From contig CAWDUO010000003.1 in NCBI GenBank assembly GCA_963805475.1, forward strand, positions 1-45,003: 45,003 bases of DNA. Direction: 5' to 3'. Positions 7,924 to 16,150 of the stretch are shown here, piece by piece. Position 1 is the first letter of the stretch; every line of letters starts with the position of its first letter. The translations under genes were made by a program, and so were the position numbers. The DNA is from VRUE01 sp963805475 (lineage in GTDB: Bacteria; Actinomycetota; Thermoleophilia; Solirubrobacterales; 70-9). Under the pieces are notes generated by a model. The model searched no databases. It saw only the letters and a program-made list of their open reading frames with translations, and was not told the origin of the DNA.

Positions 7924-8936
7924 GGATCGAGCTGAACGGGGAGGGACGCGAGCTCGCGGCCGGGGCGACGCTAGCCGACGCAGTGCGCGCCAGTGGGGCC
8001 GAGCGGGCCGCCGGCGGCGCCGGGGAGGGCGCCCGCGGCGTCGCCGTCGCCCTCGACGGCGAGGTCGTGCCGCGCGCCGCTTGGGACTCGACCCCACTCG
8101 CCGAGGGCGCCGCGGTCGAGGTGCTCGCCGCGATCCAGGGCGGCGCCCCCGTCGAGGAGGAGGGCGAGGAGACCTGGGAGCTGGGCGGCCGCCGCTGGAC
8201 TTCGCGCCTGATCGCCGGCACCGGCGGCTTCCGCTCGCTCGAGCAGATGGAGGAGGCGCTGGCCGCCGCCGGGACCGAGATCGTCACCGTCGCCCTGCGC
8301 CGCGTCGACCCCGATGCCCAGGGCTCGGTCCTCGACACGATCGAGAAGCTCGGCCTCTTCACCCTGCCCAACACCGCCGGCTGCTTCACCGCCCGCGACG
8401 CGGTCCGCACCGCGCGGCTCGCCCGCGAGGCCTTCCAGACCGACTGGATCAAGCTCGAGGTGATCGGCGACGACCGCACCCTCTATCCCGACGCGGTCGA
8501 GCTGCTCGACGCCGCCGAGACCCTGGTCGGCGAGGGCTTCACCGTCCTCCCCTACACCAACGACGACCCGATCCTCGCCCGCCGCCTCGAGCAGGCCGGC
8601 TGCGCCGCGGTGATGCCGCTCGGCTCGCCGATCGGCTCCGGCGCCGGCATCCGCAACCCCTACAACATCGCGATCATCGCCGAGCGGGCCGAGGTCCCGG
8701 TGATCCTCGACGCCGGCATCGGCACCGCCTCCGACGCCGCCCTGGCGCTGGAGCTGGGCTGTGACGCGGTACTCGCCGCCAGCTCGATCTTCGGCGCCGC
8801 CGACCCGGCGACGATGGCGAGCGCCCTGCGCGGCGCGGTCGAGGCCGGCCACGCCGCCCGCCGCGCCGGCCGCATCCCCCGCCGCACCCACGCCGAGGCC
8901 TCGACCGGCGACGAGGGCATCCCCGACCTCTCCTGA
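7920..8936 (+). CDS. thiSG: Fused sulfur carrier protein ThiS and thiazole synthase ThiG
   Basis: 338 residues. Residues 1-75 are ThiS: MRIELNGEGREL, a Gly/Ala-rich insertion, VAVALDGEVVPRAAW and the terminal AAIQGG. ThiG follows in frame with only a short acidic linker: LIAGTGGFRSLEQM, VTVALRRVDPDA, IKLEVIGDDRTLYPD (Schiff-base lysine region), PLGSPIGSGAGIRNP and VILDAGIGTASDAALALELG. In separate ThiS proteins the C-terminal Gly-Gly is adenylated and thiocarboxylated; here it is internal (74-75), so processing or another mechanism is needed. Fusions of this order are known. GTG at 7920 overlaps the thiO stop. No thiF is in the window. Confidence 0.92.
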   Translation: MRIELNGEGRELAAGATLADAVRASGAERAAGGAGEGARGVAVALDGEVVPRAAWDSTPLAEGAAVEVLAAIQGGAPVEEEGEETWELGGRRWTSRLIAGTGGFRSLEQMEEALAAAGTEIVTVALRRVDPDAQGSVLDTIEKLGLFTLPNTAGCFTARDAVRTARLAREAFQTDWIKLEVIGDDRTLYPDAVELLDAAETLVGEGFTVLPYTNDDPILARRLEQAGCAAVMPLGSPIGSGAGIRNPYNIAIIAERAEVPVILDAGIGTASDAALALELGCDAVLAASSIFGAADPATMASALRGAVEAGHAARRAGRIPRRTHAEASTGDEGIPDLS

Positions 8937-8987
8937 GAGCGCGTTCGCCTTTTGTCGACCTATGCCAGACAAAAAGCGAACGCGCTC
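8937..8987. repeat. Palindrome of the GCGTTCGCCTTTTGTC family, copy 2
   Basis: Arms GAGCGCGTTCGCCTTTTGTC (8937-8956) and GACAAAAAGCGAACGCGCTC (8968-8987), loop GACCTATGCCA. It begins on the base after the thiSG stop codon. The same single C/A mismatch as copy 1 is kept, while the outer four base pairs differ. It would fold into a strong hairpin at the operon end and could terminate transcription ahead of the tRNA. Confidence 0.88.
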
Positions 8988-9013
8988 CGCCAACATGGCG
9001 CGCAGGACGCGAC

Positions 9014-9019
9014 TACGAT
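9014..9019 (+). promoter_or_regulatory. Putative -10 box of tRNA-Lys
   Basis: TACGAT lies 9 nt before the first base of the mature tRNA. I see no convincing -35. Confidence 0.4.
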
Positions 9020-9028
9020 GGGCGCTGC

Positions 9029-9102
9029 GCCCCCGTAGCTCAGTTGGTTAGAGCGGCGGCCTTTTAAGCCGCGCGGCCCGGGTTCGAGTCCCGGCGGGGG
9101 CA
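9029..9102 (+). tRNA. tRNA-Lys (anticodon TTT)
   Basis: Full cloverleaf: acceptor GCCCCCG/CGGGGGC, D-stem GCTC/GAGC, anticodon stem GCGGC/GCCGC with loop CTTTTAA (anticodon TTT at 9063-9065), T-arm with GGTTCGAGT, discriminator A at 9102. CCA is not encoded. It stands alone between the thi operon and the convergent purH. Confidence 0.97.
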
Positions 9103-9165
9103 TTTGACGACAGCCTTGCAATTCTCCGCGGCATTTCCCGACCCCAGTGGCGATTCTCGCCCCGG

Positions 9166-10782
9166 CTAGTGCCTGAAATGGCGGTGCTTGGTGAAGACCA
9201 TCGGGATGCCGGCCGCGTCGCAGGCCGCGATCACCTCGGCGTCGCGTTTGGAGCCGCCCGGCTGGATCACGCAGTGGGCGCCGGCGTCGATCGCCGCCTG
9301 CGGCCCGTCGGCGAAGGGGAAGAAGGCGTCTGAGGCGACCGCCGAGCCGGCGAGCAGCGCGGCCGCCTCGTCCTCCCGCGCGTCGCGGCACTTCTCGACC
9401 GCCAGCCGCACCGAGTCCACGCGGCTCATCTGGCCGGCGCCGATCCCCAGCGTCGCGCCGCCCTTGGCGATCACGATCGCGTTCGAGCGCACGTGGCGCA
9501 CCACCGTCCAGGCGAACAGCAGGTTCTGCCACTGCGACTCGCTCGGCTCGGCCGCGGTCACCGTCTCCATGATCTGCCGCGGCTCGGGGTCGCCGTCGCG
9601 ATCCTGCACCAGGAGCCCGCCGCGCACCCGCTTCACGTCGCGTTCGCCCGGGTCGCGCCGCCGCCGCTCCTCGTCGCAGAGGATGCGGATCGACTCCTTC
9701 TGCTGGAGCACCTCCAGCGCCCCCTCATCGAAGCCTGGCGCCAGCAGCACCTCGACGAAGTTCTCGTGCAGCGCCTCGGCCAGCGCCACGCTCACCGGCC
9801 GGTTGACCGCGATCACGCTGCCGTAGGCGGACAGCGGGTCGCAGGCCAGCGCCTTGCGGTAGGCGTCGAGCGCGTCCTCGCCGATCGCCGCCCCGCAGGG
9901 GTTGTTGTGCTTGACGATCGTGCAGGCGGGCGGCTCGAAGTCTTCGTTCAGGGCGCGCGCCGAGTCGAGGTCGAGCACGTTGTTGAAGGAGAGCGCCCGG
10001 CCGTGCAGCTTCGCCACCCCGGAGAGGATGTGGCTGCGCAGCCCCACCTCCGAGTACAGCGCCGCCCGCTGGTGCGGGTTCTCGCCGTAGGCCAGGTCGA
10101 GCTCCTTCTCGTAGGAGACCGTCAGGTGTTCGGGGAAGTCCTCGTAGGAGGCCGAGAACCAGCGGCTGATCGCCGCGTCGTAGCGGGCGATGTGGGTGAA
10201 GGCCTCGTTGGCCAGCCAGTGGCTGGTCGACTGGGACAGCTCGCCGCCGGTCTCCTCCAGCTCAGCGCAGACCGCGTCGTAGGACTCGGGCTTGACGACG
10301 ACGGCGACCCCGGCATGGTTCTTGGCCGCGGCGCGGACCATCGTCGGCCCGCCGATGTCGATGTTCTCGACCGCCGTCTCGGGGTCGACCTCGTGCGAGG
10401 AGACGGCCGCTTCGAACGGGTAGAGGTTGACGCAGACCAGGTCGATCGGCTCGATCCCCTCGCGCTCCAGCGTCGCCATGTGCTCGGGCTCGTCGCGCCG
10501 CGCCAGCAGCGCCGCGTGCAGCCGCGGGTGCAGGGTCTTTACGCGCCCGTCGAGGATCTCCTCCTGGCCGGTGAACTCGGAGACGTCGGTCACCTCCAGG
10601 CCGGCCTCGCGCAGCGCCGCGGCGGTGCCGCCGGTGGAGAGGATCTCGACCCCGTGGCCGGCCAGGGTCTGCGCGAAGTCGGCGACGCCGGTCTTGTCGG
10701 AGACCGAGATCAGCGCCCGGCGCACCCGGATCGATCCGTCGCTGACGGCCTCGGGCGGGGTGTCTGCGGGAGCCTCATTCAT
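9166..10782 (-). CDS. purH: Bifunctional AICAR transformylase / IMP cyclohydrolase
   Basis: Last two steps to IMP. 538 residues. N-terminal IMP cyclohydrolase (about 15-215): RRALISVSDKTGVADFA, STGGTAAALREAG, GRVKTLHPRLHAALL, VNLYPFE. C-terminal formyltransferase with the catalytic KHNNPCGAA and the family signatures LTVSYEKELDLAYGENPHQR, SDAFFPFADG and CVIQPGGS. The ATG at 10782 overlaps the end of purN by 8 bases. It is the promoter-distal gene of the purC-to-purH operon and converges on tRNA-Lys. Confidence 0.96.
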   Translation of the reverse strand: MNEAPADTPPEAVSDGSIRVRRALISVSDKTGVADFAQTLAGHGVEILSTGGTAAALREAGLEVTDVSEFTGQEEILDGRVKTLHPRLHAALLARRDEPEHMATLEREGIEPIDLVCVNLYPFEAAVSSHEVDPETAVENIDIGGPTMVRAAAKNHAGVAVVVKPESYDAVCAELEETGGELSQSTSHWLANEAFTHIARYDAAISRWFSASYEDFPEHLTVSYEKELDLAYGENPHQRAALYSEVGLRSHILSGVAKLHGRALSFNNVLDLDSARALNEDFEPPACTIVKHNNPCGAAIGEDALDAYRKALACDPLSAYGSVIAVNRPVSVALAEALHENFVEVLLAPGFDEGALEVLQQKESIRILCDEERRRRDPGERDVKRVRGGLLVQDRDGDPEPRQIMETVTAAEPSESQWQNLLFAWTVVRHVRSNAIVIAKGGATLGIGAGQMSRVDSVRLAVEKCRDAREDEAAALLAGSAVASDAFFPFADGPQAAIDAGAHCVIQPGGSKRDAEVIAACDAAGIPMVFTKHRHFRH

Positions 10783-11389
10783 CGACGACGACCGTGCGAG
10801 GGTCGTTGGCGTCGATCCTAGCCCCACCCTGAGCGATCATGCGGATCGCCTCGGGATACAGCTCGTGCTCGACCGCGTGGATCGCCGCCTCCAGCGCGGC
10901 GCGGTCGCGGTCGGCCGGCACCGGCACCTCGCGCTGGACGATCGGCGGCCCGGTGTCGACTCCCTCGTCGACGAAGTGGACCGTCACCCCGGTCGTCTCG
11001 ACCCCGGCTTCGAGCGCCTGACCGATCGCGTCGAGCCCCGGAAACGCCGGCAGCAGCGCCGGGTGGATGTTGACTATCCGGTTCCGGAATCGCTGGACGA
11101 AGGGCGCACTGAGGAGTTGCATGTATCCGGCAAGAACGATCAGGTTGGCGCCGAGGGAGTCGATCCAGTCGGCCATCGCGGTATCTCGCTGTGCCCGATC
11201 GGTGAAGTTGTCGATGGGGAAGACGGCCGTCTCGACTGCGGCCTTTTCAGCTCGTTTCAGGGCCGCCGCACCTGACTTGTCTGATCCCACTCCAGCGACT
11301 CGAATTCCGTCGCGTTCATGTACTCGCTCGAGAATTGCCTGAAGGTTCGTGCCTTGTCCCGAAGCCAAGACAATCAGCTTGAAATCCAT
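10775..11389 (-). CDS. purN: Phosphoribosylglycinamide formyltransferase (10-formyl-THF dependent)
   Basis: Formylates GAR. 204 residues. The phosphate-binding loop is ASGQGTNLQAIL; the catalytic Asn and His are in NIHPALLPAFPG, and the catalytic Asp in VHFVDEGVDTGP. ATG at 11389 opens the family-typical MDFKLIVLASGQG; a longer reading frame upstream adds only non-conserved residues. The 5' half (about 11060-11389) has distinctly lower GC3 than the 3' half. purM, which usually precedes purN, is not in this window. Confidence 0.94.
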   Translation of the reverse strand: MDFKLIVLASGQGTNLQAILERVHERDGIRVAGVGSDKSGAAALKRAEKAAVETAVFPIDNFTDRAQRDTAMADWIDSLGANLIVLAGYMQLLSAPFVQRFRNRIVNIHPALLPAFPGLDAIGQALEAGVETTGVTVHFVDEGVDTGPPIVQREVPVPADRDRAALEAAIHAVEHELYPEAIRMIAQGGARIDANDPRTVVVDE

Positions 11390-11463
11390 CTCTATTGGCG
11401 GCCCGACCGGCAGGAGCGCGAGGCCGGGGAGGTCGATGACCAAGCGGGACGGTCACGACACGA

Positions 11464-11490
11464 GTCCCGCGTAGCGGCGCTACGCGGGAC
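11464..11490. terminator. Perfect 12-bp hairpin between purF and purN
   Basis: GTCCCGCGTAGC (11464-11475), loop GGC, GCTACGCGGGAC (11479-11490). It lies in the 162-bp gap between purF (stop 11552) and purN (start 11389). There is no U-run on either side, so it may be an attenuating or RNA-stabilising hairpin instead of an intrinsic terminator. The rest of this gap shows nothing recognisable. Confidence 0.55.
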
Positions 11491-11551
11491 CTCGGGGAGG
11501 GGCCGTATCCGCGCAGTGTCATTCGGCCTCATCCGCTCATCCGGGCCGCGG

Positions 11552-12985
11552 TCATGCCGGGAGGGTCGCCTCCAGGGCGAATTTGCCGTTGGCCTCGGCG
11601 GGGTCCCCCAGCGGATACCGCCCCGTGAAGCAGGCGTCGCAGTGGTCCTCCGGCGGCGTCCCGACCGCCTCGTAGACGCCGTCCATCGAGAGGTAGGCGA
11701 GCGAGTCGGCGCCGAGCTCGTCGGCGATCTGCTCGATCGTCCGCTCGTGGGCGATCATCTCCTCGCGCGTCGACATGTCGACCCCGTAGTGGCAGGGGTG
11801 GCGGATCGGCGGCGCGCTGATCCGCAGGTGCACCTCGCTCGCCCCCGCGTCGCGCAGCATGCCGACGATCTGCCGCGTCGTGTTGCCGCGCACGATCGAG
11901 TCGTCGACGACGACCAGCCGCCTGCCTTCGACGATCTCCGGCAGCGGGTTGAACTTCAGCCGCAGGCCGCGCTTGCGCAGCTCCTGCCCCGGCTGGATGA
12001 AGGTCCGCGCCACGTAGCGGTTCTTGATCAGCCCGTCGTCTCGCGGCAGCCCCGAGGCGCGCGAGAACCCGGCCGCCGCCGGGTTGCCTGAGTCCGGCAC
12101 CGAGATCACCAGGTCGGCCTCCACCGGCGCCTCGCGCCAGAGGATCTCGCCCATCCTGCCGCGCACCTGCTGGAGCACCTTGCCCTCCAGGCGGCTGTCG
12201 GGGCGGGAGAAGTAGATGTGCTCGAAGACGCAGTGCGCCGGCCGGCCCGCCTTGACGATCTGCCGCGTGTCGAGGCCGCGCTCGGTCAGCGAGACCATCT
12301 CCCCCGGCCGCACCTCGCGCAAGAGCTCGGCGCCGACGATGTCGAAGGCGCAGCTCTCCGAGGCGACGACGAAGCGCTGACCCAGCCGCCCCAGCGAGAG
12401 CGGCCGCACCCCGTGCGGGTCGCGGAAGGCGACGATCGCGTGCTTGGTCATCGCCACGGTCGAGTAGGCGCCCTCCAGCCGCGGCATCACCGCCGCCACC
12501 GCGTCCTCGACGAAGCGCCCGCCGTGCGAGGAGATCAGCGCCGCGATGATCTCCGAGTCCGAGCTGCCGCGGAACGCCACGCCGTCCCCCTTCAGCTCGG
12601 CCCACAGCTCGACCGCGTTGGTCAGGTTGCCGTTGTGGGCGAGCGCGATCTCCCGCCCGTCGTCGCGCCAGACCGGCTGCGCGTTCTCCCACGAGCCGCC
12701 GCCGGTGGTCGAGTAGCGCACGTGGCCGATCGCCATGTCGCCCTCCAGCGCCCGCAGCTTCTCCTCGTCGAAGACCTGGGAGACGAGGCCCGAGTCGCGC
12801 ATCGTCGTGATGTGGCCGCCCTCGCAGGTGGCGATCCCGGCCGACTCCTGGCCGCGGTGCTGAAGCGCGTAGAGGCCGAAGTAGGCGAGCCGGGCGACGT
12901 CGTGCCCGGGCGCGTATACGCCGAACACCCCGCATTCCTCGCGCGGGCCGTCGCGATCTATCGGCTGCCCCTGGGGCGGAGTCAA
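11552..12985 (-). CDS. purF: Amidophosphoribosyltransferase
   Basis: Commits PRPP to purine synthesis. 477 residues. The N-terminal nucleophile is Cys18 or Cys19 in REECGVFGVYA, preceded by a short propeptide to be removed. The glutaminase region has LQHRGQESAGIA and GHVRYSTTG; the PRPP motif is VVVDDSIVRGNT. Cysteines in HCVFEHIYFSRPDS, HPCHYGVDM and HCDACFTG match the four [4Fe-4S] ligands of the Bacillus subtilis type. TTG start at 12985, with GAGGAAG 7 nt upstream; no ATG is available. Confidence 0.95.
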   Translation of the reverse strand: MTPPQGQPIDRDGPREECGVFGVYAPGHDVARLAYFGLYALQHRGQESAGIATCEGGHITTMRDSGLVSQVFDEEKLRALEGDMAIGHVRYSTTGGGSWENAQPVWRDDGREIALAHNGNLTNAVELWAELKGDGVAFRGSSDSEIIAALISSHGGRFVEDAVAAVMPRLEGAYSTVAMTKHAIVAFRDPHGVRPLSLGRLGQRFVVASESCAFDIVGAELLREVRPGEMVSLTERGLDTRQIVKAGRPAHCVFEHIYFSRPDSRLEGKVLQQVRGRMGEILWREAPVEADLVISVPDSGNPAAAGFSRASGLPRDDGLIKNRYVARTFIQPGQELRKRGLRLKFNPLPEIVEGRRLVVVDDSIVRGNTTRQIVGMLRDAGASEVHLRISAPPIRHPCHYGVDMSTREEMIAHERTIEQIADELGADSLAYLSMDGVYEAVGTPPEDHCDACFTGRYPLGDPAEANGKFALEATLPA

Positions 12986-13033
12986 AGCGCGCTTCCTCGC
13001 GTTGGGAAAGGACGTGACGCGCAGGCGGACTGC

Positions 13034-15259
13034 CTACCCCGGCAGGGTACCAGCGGGCCCGGATCGGCCGGCAGCCTCGGCCCGCTCCGGCAGCGAGCGC
13101 CAGGCCGCCTCGGCGTCGGCGAGGGGGAGGGAGAGGCTGCGGTCGCCGGCGGCGATCTCGATCGCGTCGCCGCCTACCTGGCCCAGGTAGAGGACCTCGA
13201 CGCCGTCGCCGGCGAGGGATTCGAGCGCGCCGCGCTTGCCGCTGAGGACGAAGCCGCCGCTGCCCTCGCCGAACAGGGCCTCCTCGGGGGTGCAGCCGCG
13301 CTCGCGCAGGTGCTGGAGGTCGACCTCGCAGCCGCGGCCGGCGCCGATCGCGCACTCGGCCAGCGCGCAGGCGAGGCCGCCGTCGCTGACGTCGTGGGCC
13401 GAGGCGAGCGCTCCGGCGCGCACGGCGTCGCGCACCGCGGCGCAGGCCGCGGCGACCGCGGCGACGTCGGGCTGGGGGAGGCCGGGGCCAAGCTCGCCGC
13501 GCTGCTTCGCCAGCTCGCTCCCTTCCAGGGTCGGTTCGAAGGGACCGACCAGACAGATCGCGTCGCCCTCTTCGGCGAAGGCGCTCGGCGCCGCCAGTCC
13601 CGCCTCGGGCAGCTCGCCGACCATGCCGACGACCGGGGTCGGGTAGATCGGCCCCTCCGGCCCCTCGTTGTAGAGGGAGACGTTGCCGCCGACGACCGGC
13701 ACCCCGAGCGCCTCGCAGGCGTCCGCCAGTCCCCGCGTCGAGCGGTCGAGCTGCCAGGCCGGCGCCGGCTTCTCCGGGTTGCCGAAGTTGAGGCAGTTGG
13801 TCAGGCCGAGCGGCTCGGCGCCGGCGCAGGCGAGGTTCTGCGCGCACTCGAGCACCGCCTCGACCGTGCCCGCGTAGGGGTCGCAGGCGACCCGCCGCCC
13901 GTTGCCGTCGATCGAGACGGCGATCGCGTTCCCCGCCTCGGGAATCGCCAGCACCGCCGCGTCGGCGCTCTCCGGTCGGCGCGCCGTGCGCGAGCCGACG
14001 ACCGAGTCGTACTGCTCGAAGGCCCAGCGCTTCGAGGCGACGCTGGGCGAGGCGAGCAGCGCCAGCAGCGTCTCGGCAGGCGGGGCGTTCGGGTCGAGCG
14101 TCGCCCGGTTGCCGTACAGCCACCCCTCCGGCTCCGCCGGCTCCAGGTCGTACAGCGGGCAGCCGTCGACCAGCGCCTCGACCGGCATCTCGCCGACGAC
14201 GTCGGCGCCGCGCAGCACCCGCACGAGGCCGTGGTCGGCGACCGCGCCGATCTCCGCCGCGCCGGTCTGCCATTTCTCGCAGACCGCGACGACCTCGGCG
14301 ACCTTCGCCGGCTCGACCACGGCCAGCATCCGCTCTTGCGACTCCGAGACCATGATCTCGAACGGCTCCATGCCGGGCTCGCGCAGCGGCACCCGCGCGA
14401 CGTCGATCTCGATCCCGACCCCGCCGGCCGCGGCCATCTCGCTCGCTGAGGAGGTCAGCCCCGCCGCGCCGAGGTCCTGGAGCGAGACCAGCAGCCCCTT
14501 GCCGAGCAGCTCCAGGCAGCACTCGAGCAGCTTCGACTCCTCGAACGGGTCGCCGATCTGCACCGTCGGCCGCTTAGCCGCGTCGCCCTCGCCCAGCTCG
14601 GCCGAGGCCAGCACCGAGGCGCCGCCGATCCCGTCCCGCCCGGTCGAGGCGCCCATCAGCACGACCGCGTTGCCGACCCCGGCCGCCGCCGCCCGCACCA
14701 TCTCGTCGGTTCGCGCCAGCCCGACGCACATCGCGTTTACCAGGCAGTTGTGCTCGTAGGGCGCCTCGAAGTAGATCTCGCCGCCGACCGTCGGCACGCC
14801 GATCGAGTTGCCGTAGTGGCCGATCCCGCGCACCGCGCCGTCGAGCAGGTGGCGCGAGCGCACCGAGTCGAGCTCGCCGAAGCGCAGCGAGTCGAGGATC
14901 GCGATCGGCCGCGCGCCGAGCGCGAACACGTCGCGCAGGATCCCGCCGACCCCCGTCGCCGCCCCCTCGAACGGCTCCACCGCGCTGGGATGGTTGTGCG
15001 ACTCGACCTTGAAGGCGACCGCGTACCCGCCGCCGATATCCACCGCGCCGGCGTTCTCGCCCGGTCCCATCACCACCCGCTCGCCCTCGGTCGGCAGCCG
15101 CCGCAGCAGCTTGCGCGAGTGCTTGTAGGCGCAGTGCTCGGACCACAGCAGGCTGAACATCGCCAGCTCGACCCCGTTCGGCTCCCGCCCCAGCTTCTGA
15201 CAGATCAGACCGTACTCCGCGTCCGTCAGTCCCAGCTCCCTGTGAGGGGAGGGCGTCAT
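13034..15259 (-). CDS. purL: Phosphoribosylformylglycinamidine synthase, large synthetase subunit
   Basis: ATP-dependent synthetase of the three-part PurSQL complex. 741 residues, the small-PurL length. Motifs include MFSLLWSEHCAYKHS, FKVESHNHPSAVEPFEGAAT, GGILRDVFALGARP, DLGAAGLTSSASEMA and HDVSDGGLACALAE. I start at ATG 15259 (MTPSPHRELGLTDAEY), which overlaps the expected purQ stop. Dependence on PurS and PurQ, both directly upstream, fits the length. Confidence 0.95.
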   Translation of the reverse strand: MTPSPHRELGLTDAEYGLICQKLGREPNGVELAMFSLLWSEHCAYKHSRKLLRRLPTEGERVVMGPGENAGAVDIGGGYAVAFKVESHNHPSAVEPFEGAATGVGGILRDVFALGARPIAILDSLRFGELDSVRSRHLLDGAVRGIGHYGNSIGVPTVGGEIYFEAPYEHNCLVNAMCVGLARTDEMVRAAAAGVGNAVVLMGASTGRDGIGGASVLASAELGEGDAAKRPTVQIGDPFEESKLLECCLELLGKGLLVSLQDLGAAGLTSSASEMAAAGGVGIEIDVARVPLREPGMEPFEIMVSESQERMLAVVEPAKVAEVVAVCEKWQTGAAEIGAVADHGLVRVLRGADVVGEMPVEALVDGCPLYDLEPAEPEGWLYGNRATLDPNAPPAETLLALLASPSVASKRWAFEQYDSVVGSRTARRPESADAAVLAIPEAGNAIAVSIDGNGRRVACDPYAGTVEAVLECAQNLACAGAEPLGLTNCLNFGNPEKPAPAWQLDRSTRGLADACEALGVPVVGGNVSLYNEGPEGPIYPTPVVGMVGELPEAGLAAPSAFAEEGDAICLVGPFEPTLEGSELAKQRGELGPGLPQPDVAAVAAACAAVRDAVRAGALASAHDVSDGGLACALAECAIGAGRGCEVDLQHLRERGCTPEEALFGEGSGGFVLSGKRGALESLAGDGVEVLYLGQVGGDAIEIAAGDRSLSLPLADAEAAWRSLPERAEAAGRSGPAGTLPG

Positions 15260-15929
15260 ACGGCGCCCCAGCAACCGACTCGAACACGAGCAACCCGTCG
15301 GTCGATCCAGTCATCGGGTCGACCGCGTGCTCGGGGTGGGGCATCAGGCCGAGCACGTTGCCGGCCTCGTTGCGCACCCCGGCGATCTCGCGCGCCGAGC
15401 CGTTCGGGTTCTGCCCCGGCGCGTAGCGGAACGCCACCTGCCCGTTCGCCTCCAGCGCGTCGAGCGTCTCCTCCGGCGCCCAGAACCGCCCTTCCCCGTG
15501 CTTGGCCGGGATCGAGAGCGTCTGTCCACGTCGATTTCGACTTTTTCCACCCCCTGGTGTGGAAAAAGTCGGAAACGGGATCAGGTCGAGCTGGCGGCAG
15601 ACGAAGCGCAGGGCCTCGTTGACGAGCAGGGCGCCGGGGAGCAGGCCGGCCTCGCAGAGGACCTGGAAGCCGTTGCAGATTCCCAGCACCGGACCGCCCG
15701 CCGCGGCGAACTCGGCGACCGCCTCCATCGCCGGGGAGAAGCGGGCGATCGCCCCCGCCCGCAGGTAGTCGCCGTAGGAGAAGCCGCCGGGGACGACGAC
15801 CGCGTCGAGGTCGCTCAGGTCGCGCGACTCGTGCCAGACCAGCCGCGCCTCGCCGCCGCTCAGCTCACAGGCGCGCAGCGCATCCCGCTCGTCGCAGGAA
15901 CCGGGGAACTGGACGACTCCCCACTTCAT
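15256..15929 (-). CDS. purQ: Phosphoribosylformylglycinamidine synthase, glutaminase subunit; C-terminal frame slip
   Basis: Class I glutamine amidotransferase that feeds ammonia to PurL. Starts MKWGVVQFPGSCDERDA; nucleophile Cys in GICNGFQVL; catalytic His and Glu in MPHPEHAVDP. The open frame runs on 230 codons into purL. Restoring one base in the CCCC run at 15266-15269 (plus strand) ends it at TGA 15256, overlapping the purL ATG, with 224 residues; I take that as the true end. Residues 120-131 are encoded by a perfect palindrome, and the usual loop there is not recognisable. ATG 15929 overlaps the purS stop (ATGA). Confidence 0.88.
15538..15571. repeat. 13-bp palindrome inside the purQ reading frame
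   Basis: CGACTTTTTCCAC (15538-15550), loop CCCCTGGT, GTGGAAAAAGTCG (15559-15571), with a few further pairs beyond a one-base bulge. It encodes part of PFPTFSTPGGGKSRNRR, between the conserved FVCRQLDL and GQTLSIPAKHGEG blocks of PurQ. The AT-rich arm is unlike surrounding codon use, which supports an insertion. Confidence 0.75.
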
Positions 15930-16150
15930 ATCTCTTCTATCTGAAAGTCCTCGATGAGGGGGTTCGCCAGCAGCTTCTCGCACAGCTCCGGCAGCCGCGC
16001 CGGGTCGTCGGCCTCCAGCTCGACCATCCGCCCGACCCGCACCTGCCCGACCCCCTCGAAGCCGAGCGCCGGCAGCGCCCGCTCGACCGCCTTGCCCTGC
16101 GGGTCGAGGATCCCCTCCTTCGGGCGGATCAGGACCCGCGCCCGCGGCAC
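15926..16150 (-). CDS. purS: Phosphoribosylformylglycinamidine synthase subunit PurS
   Basis: Small subunit that bridges PurQ and PurL. 74 residues, with the family pattern RVLIRPKEGILDPQGKAVE, then LGFEGVGQVRVGRMVELE, and a C-terminal CEKLLANPLIEDFQI. GTG at 16150 overlaps the purC stop (TAGTG), and the stop overlaps the purQ ATG, so purC-S-Q-L are all coupled. Confidence 0.93.
   Translation of the reverse strand: MPRARVLIRPKEGILDPQGKAVERALPALGFEGVGQVRVGRMVELEADDPARLPELCEKLLANPLIEDFQIEEI

Noticed and set aside
5878..8097. Long minus-strand frame of 739 codons across thiO and thiE
   Set aside because: Only its part over thiE is real; the rest is Arg/Gly/Ala-rich antisense of thiO, typical of shadow frames in high-GC DNA.
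14574..15983. PurQ-containing frame of 469 codons as a PurQ fusion
   Set aside because: After the conserved PurQ end it reads out-of-frame purL; a one-base slip explains it better.
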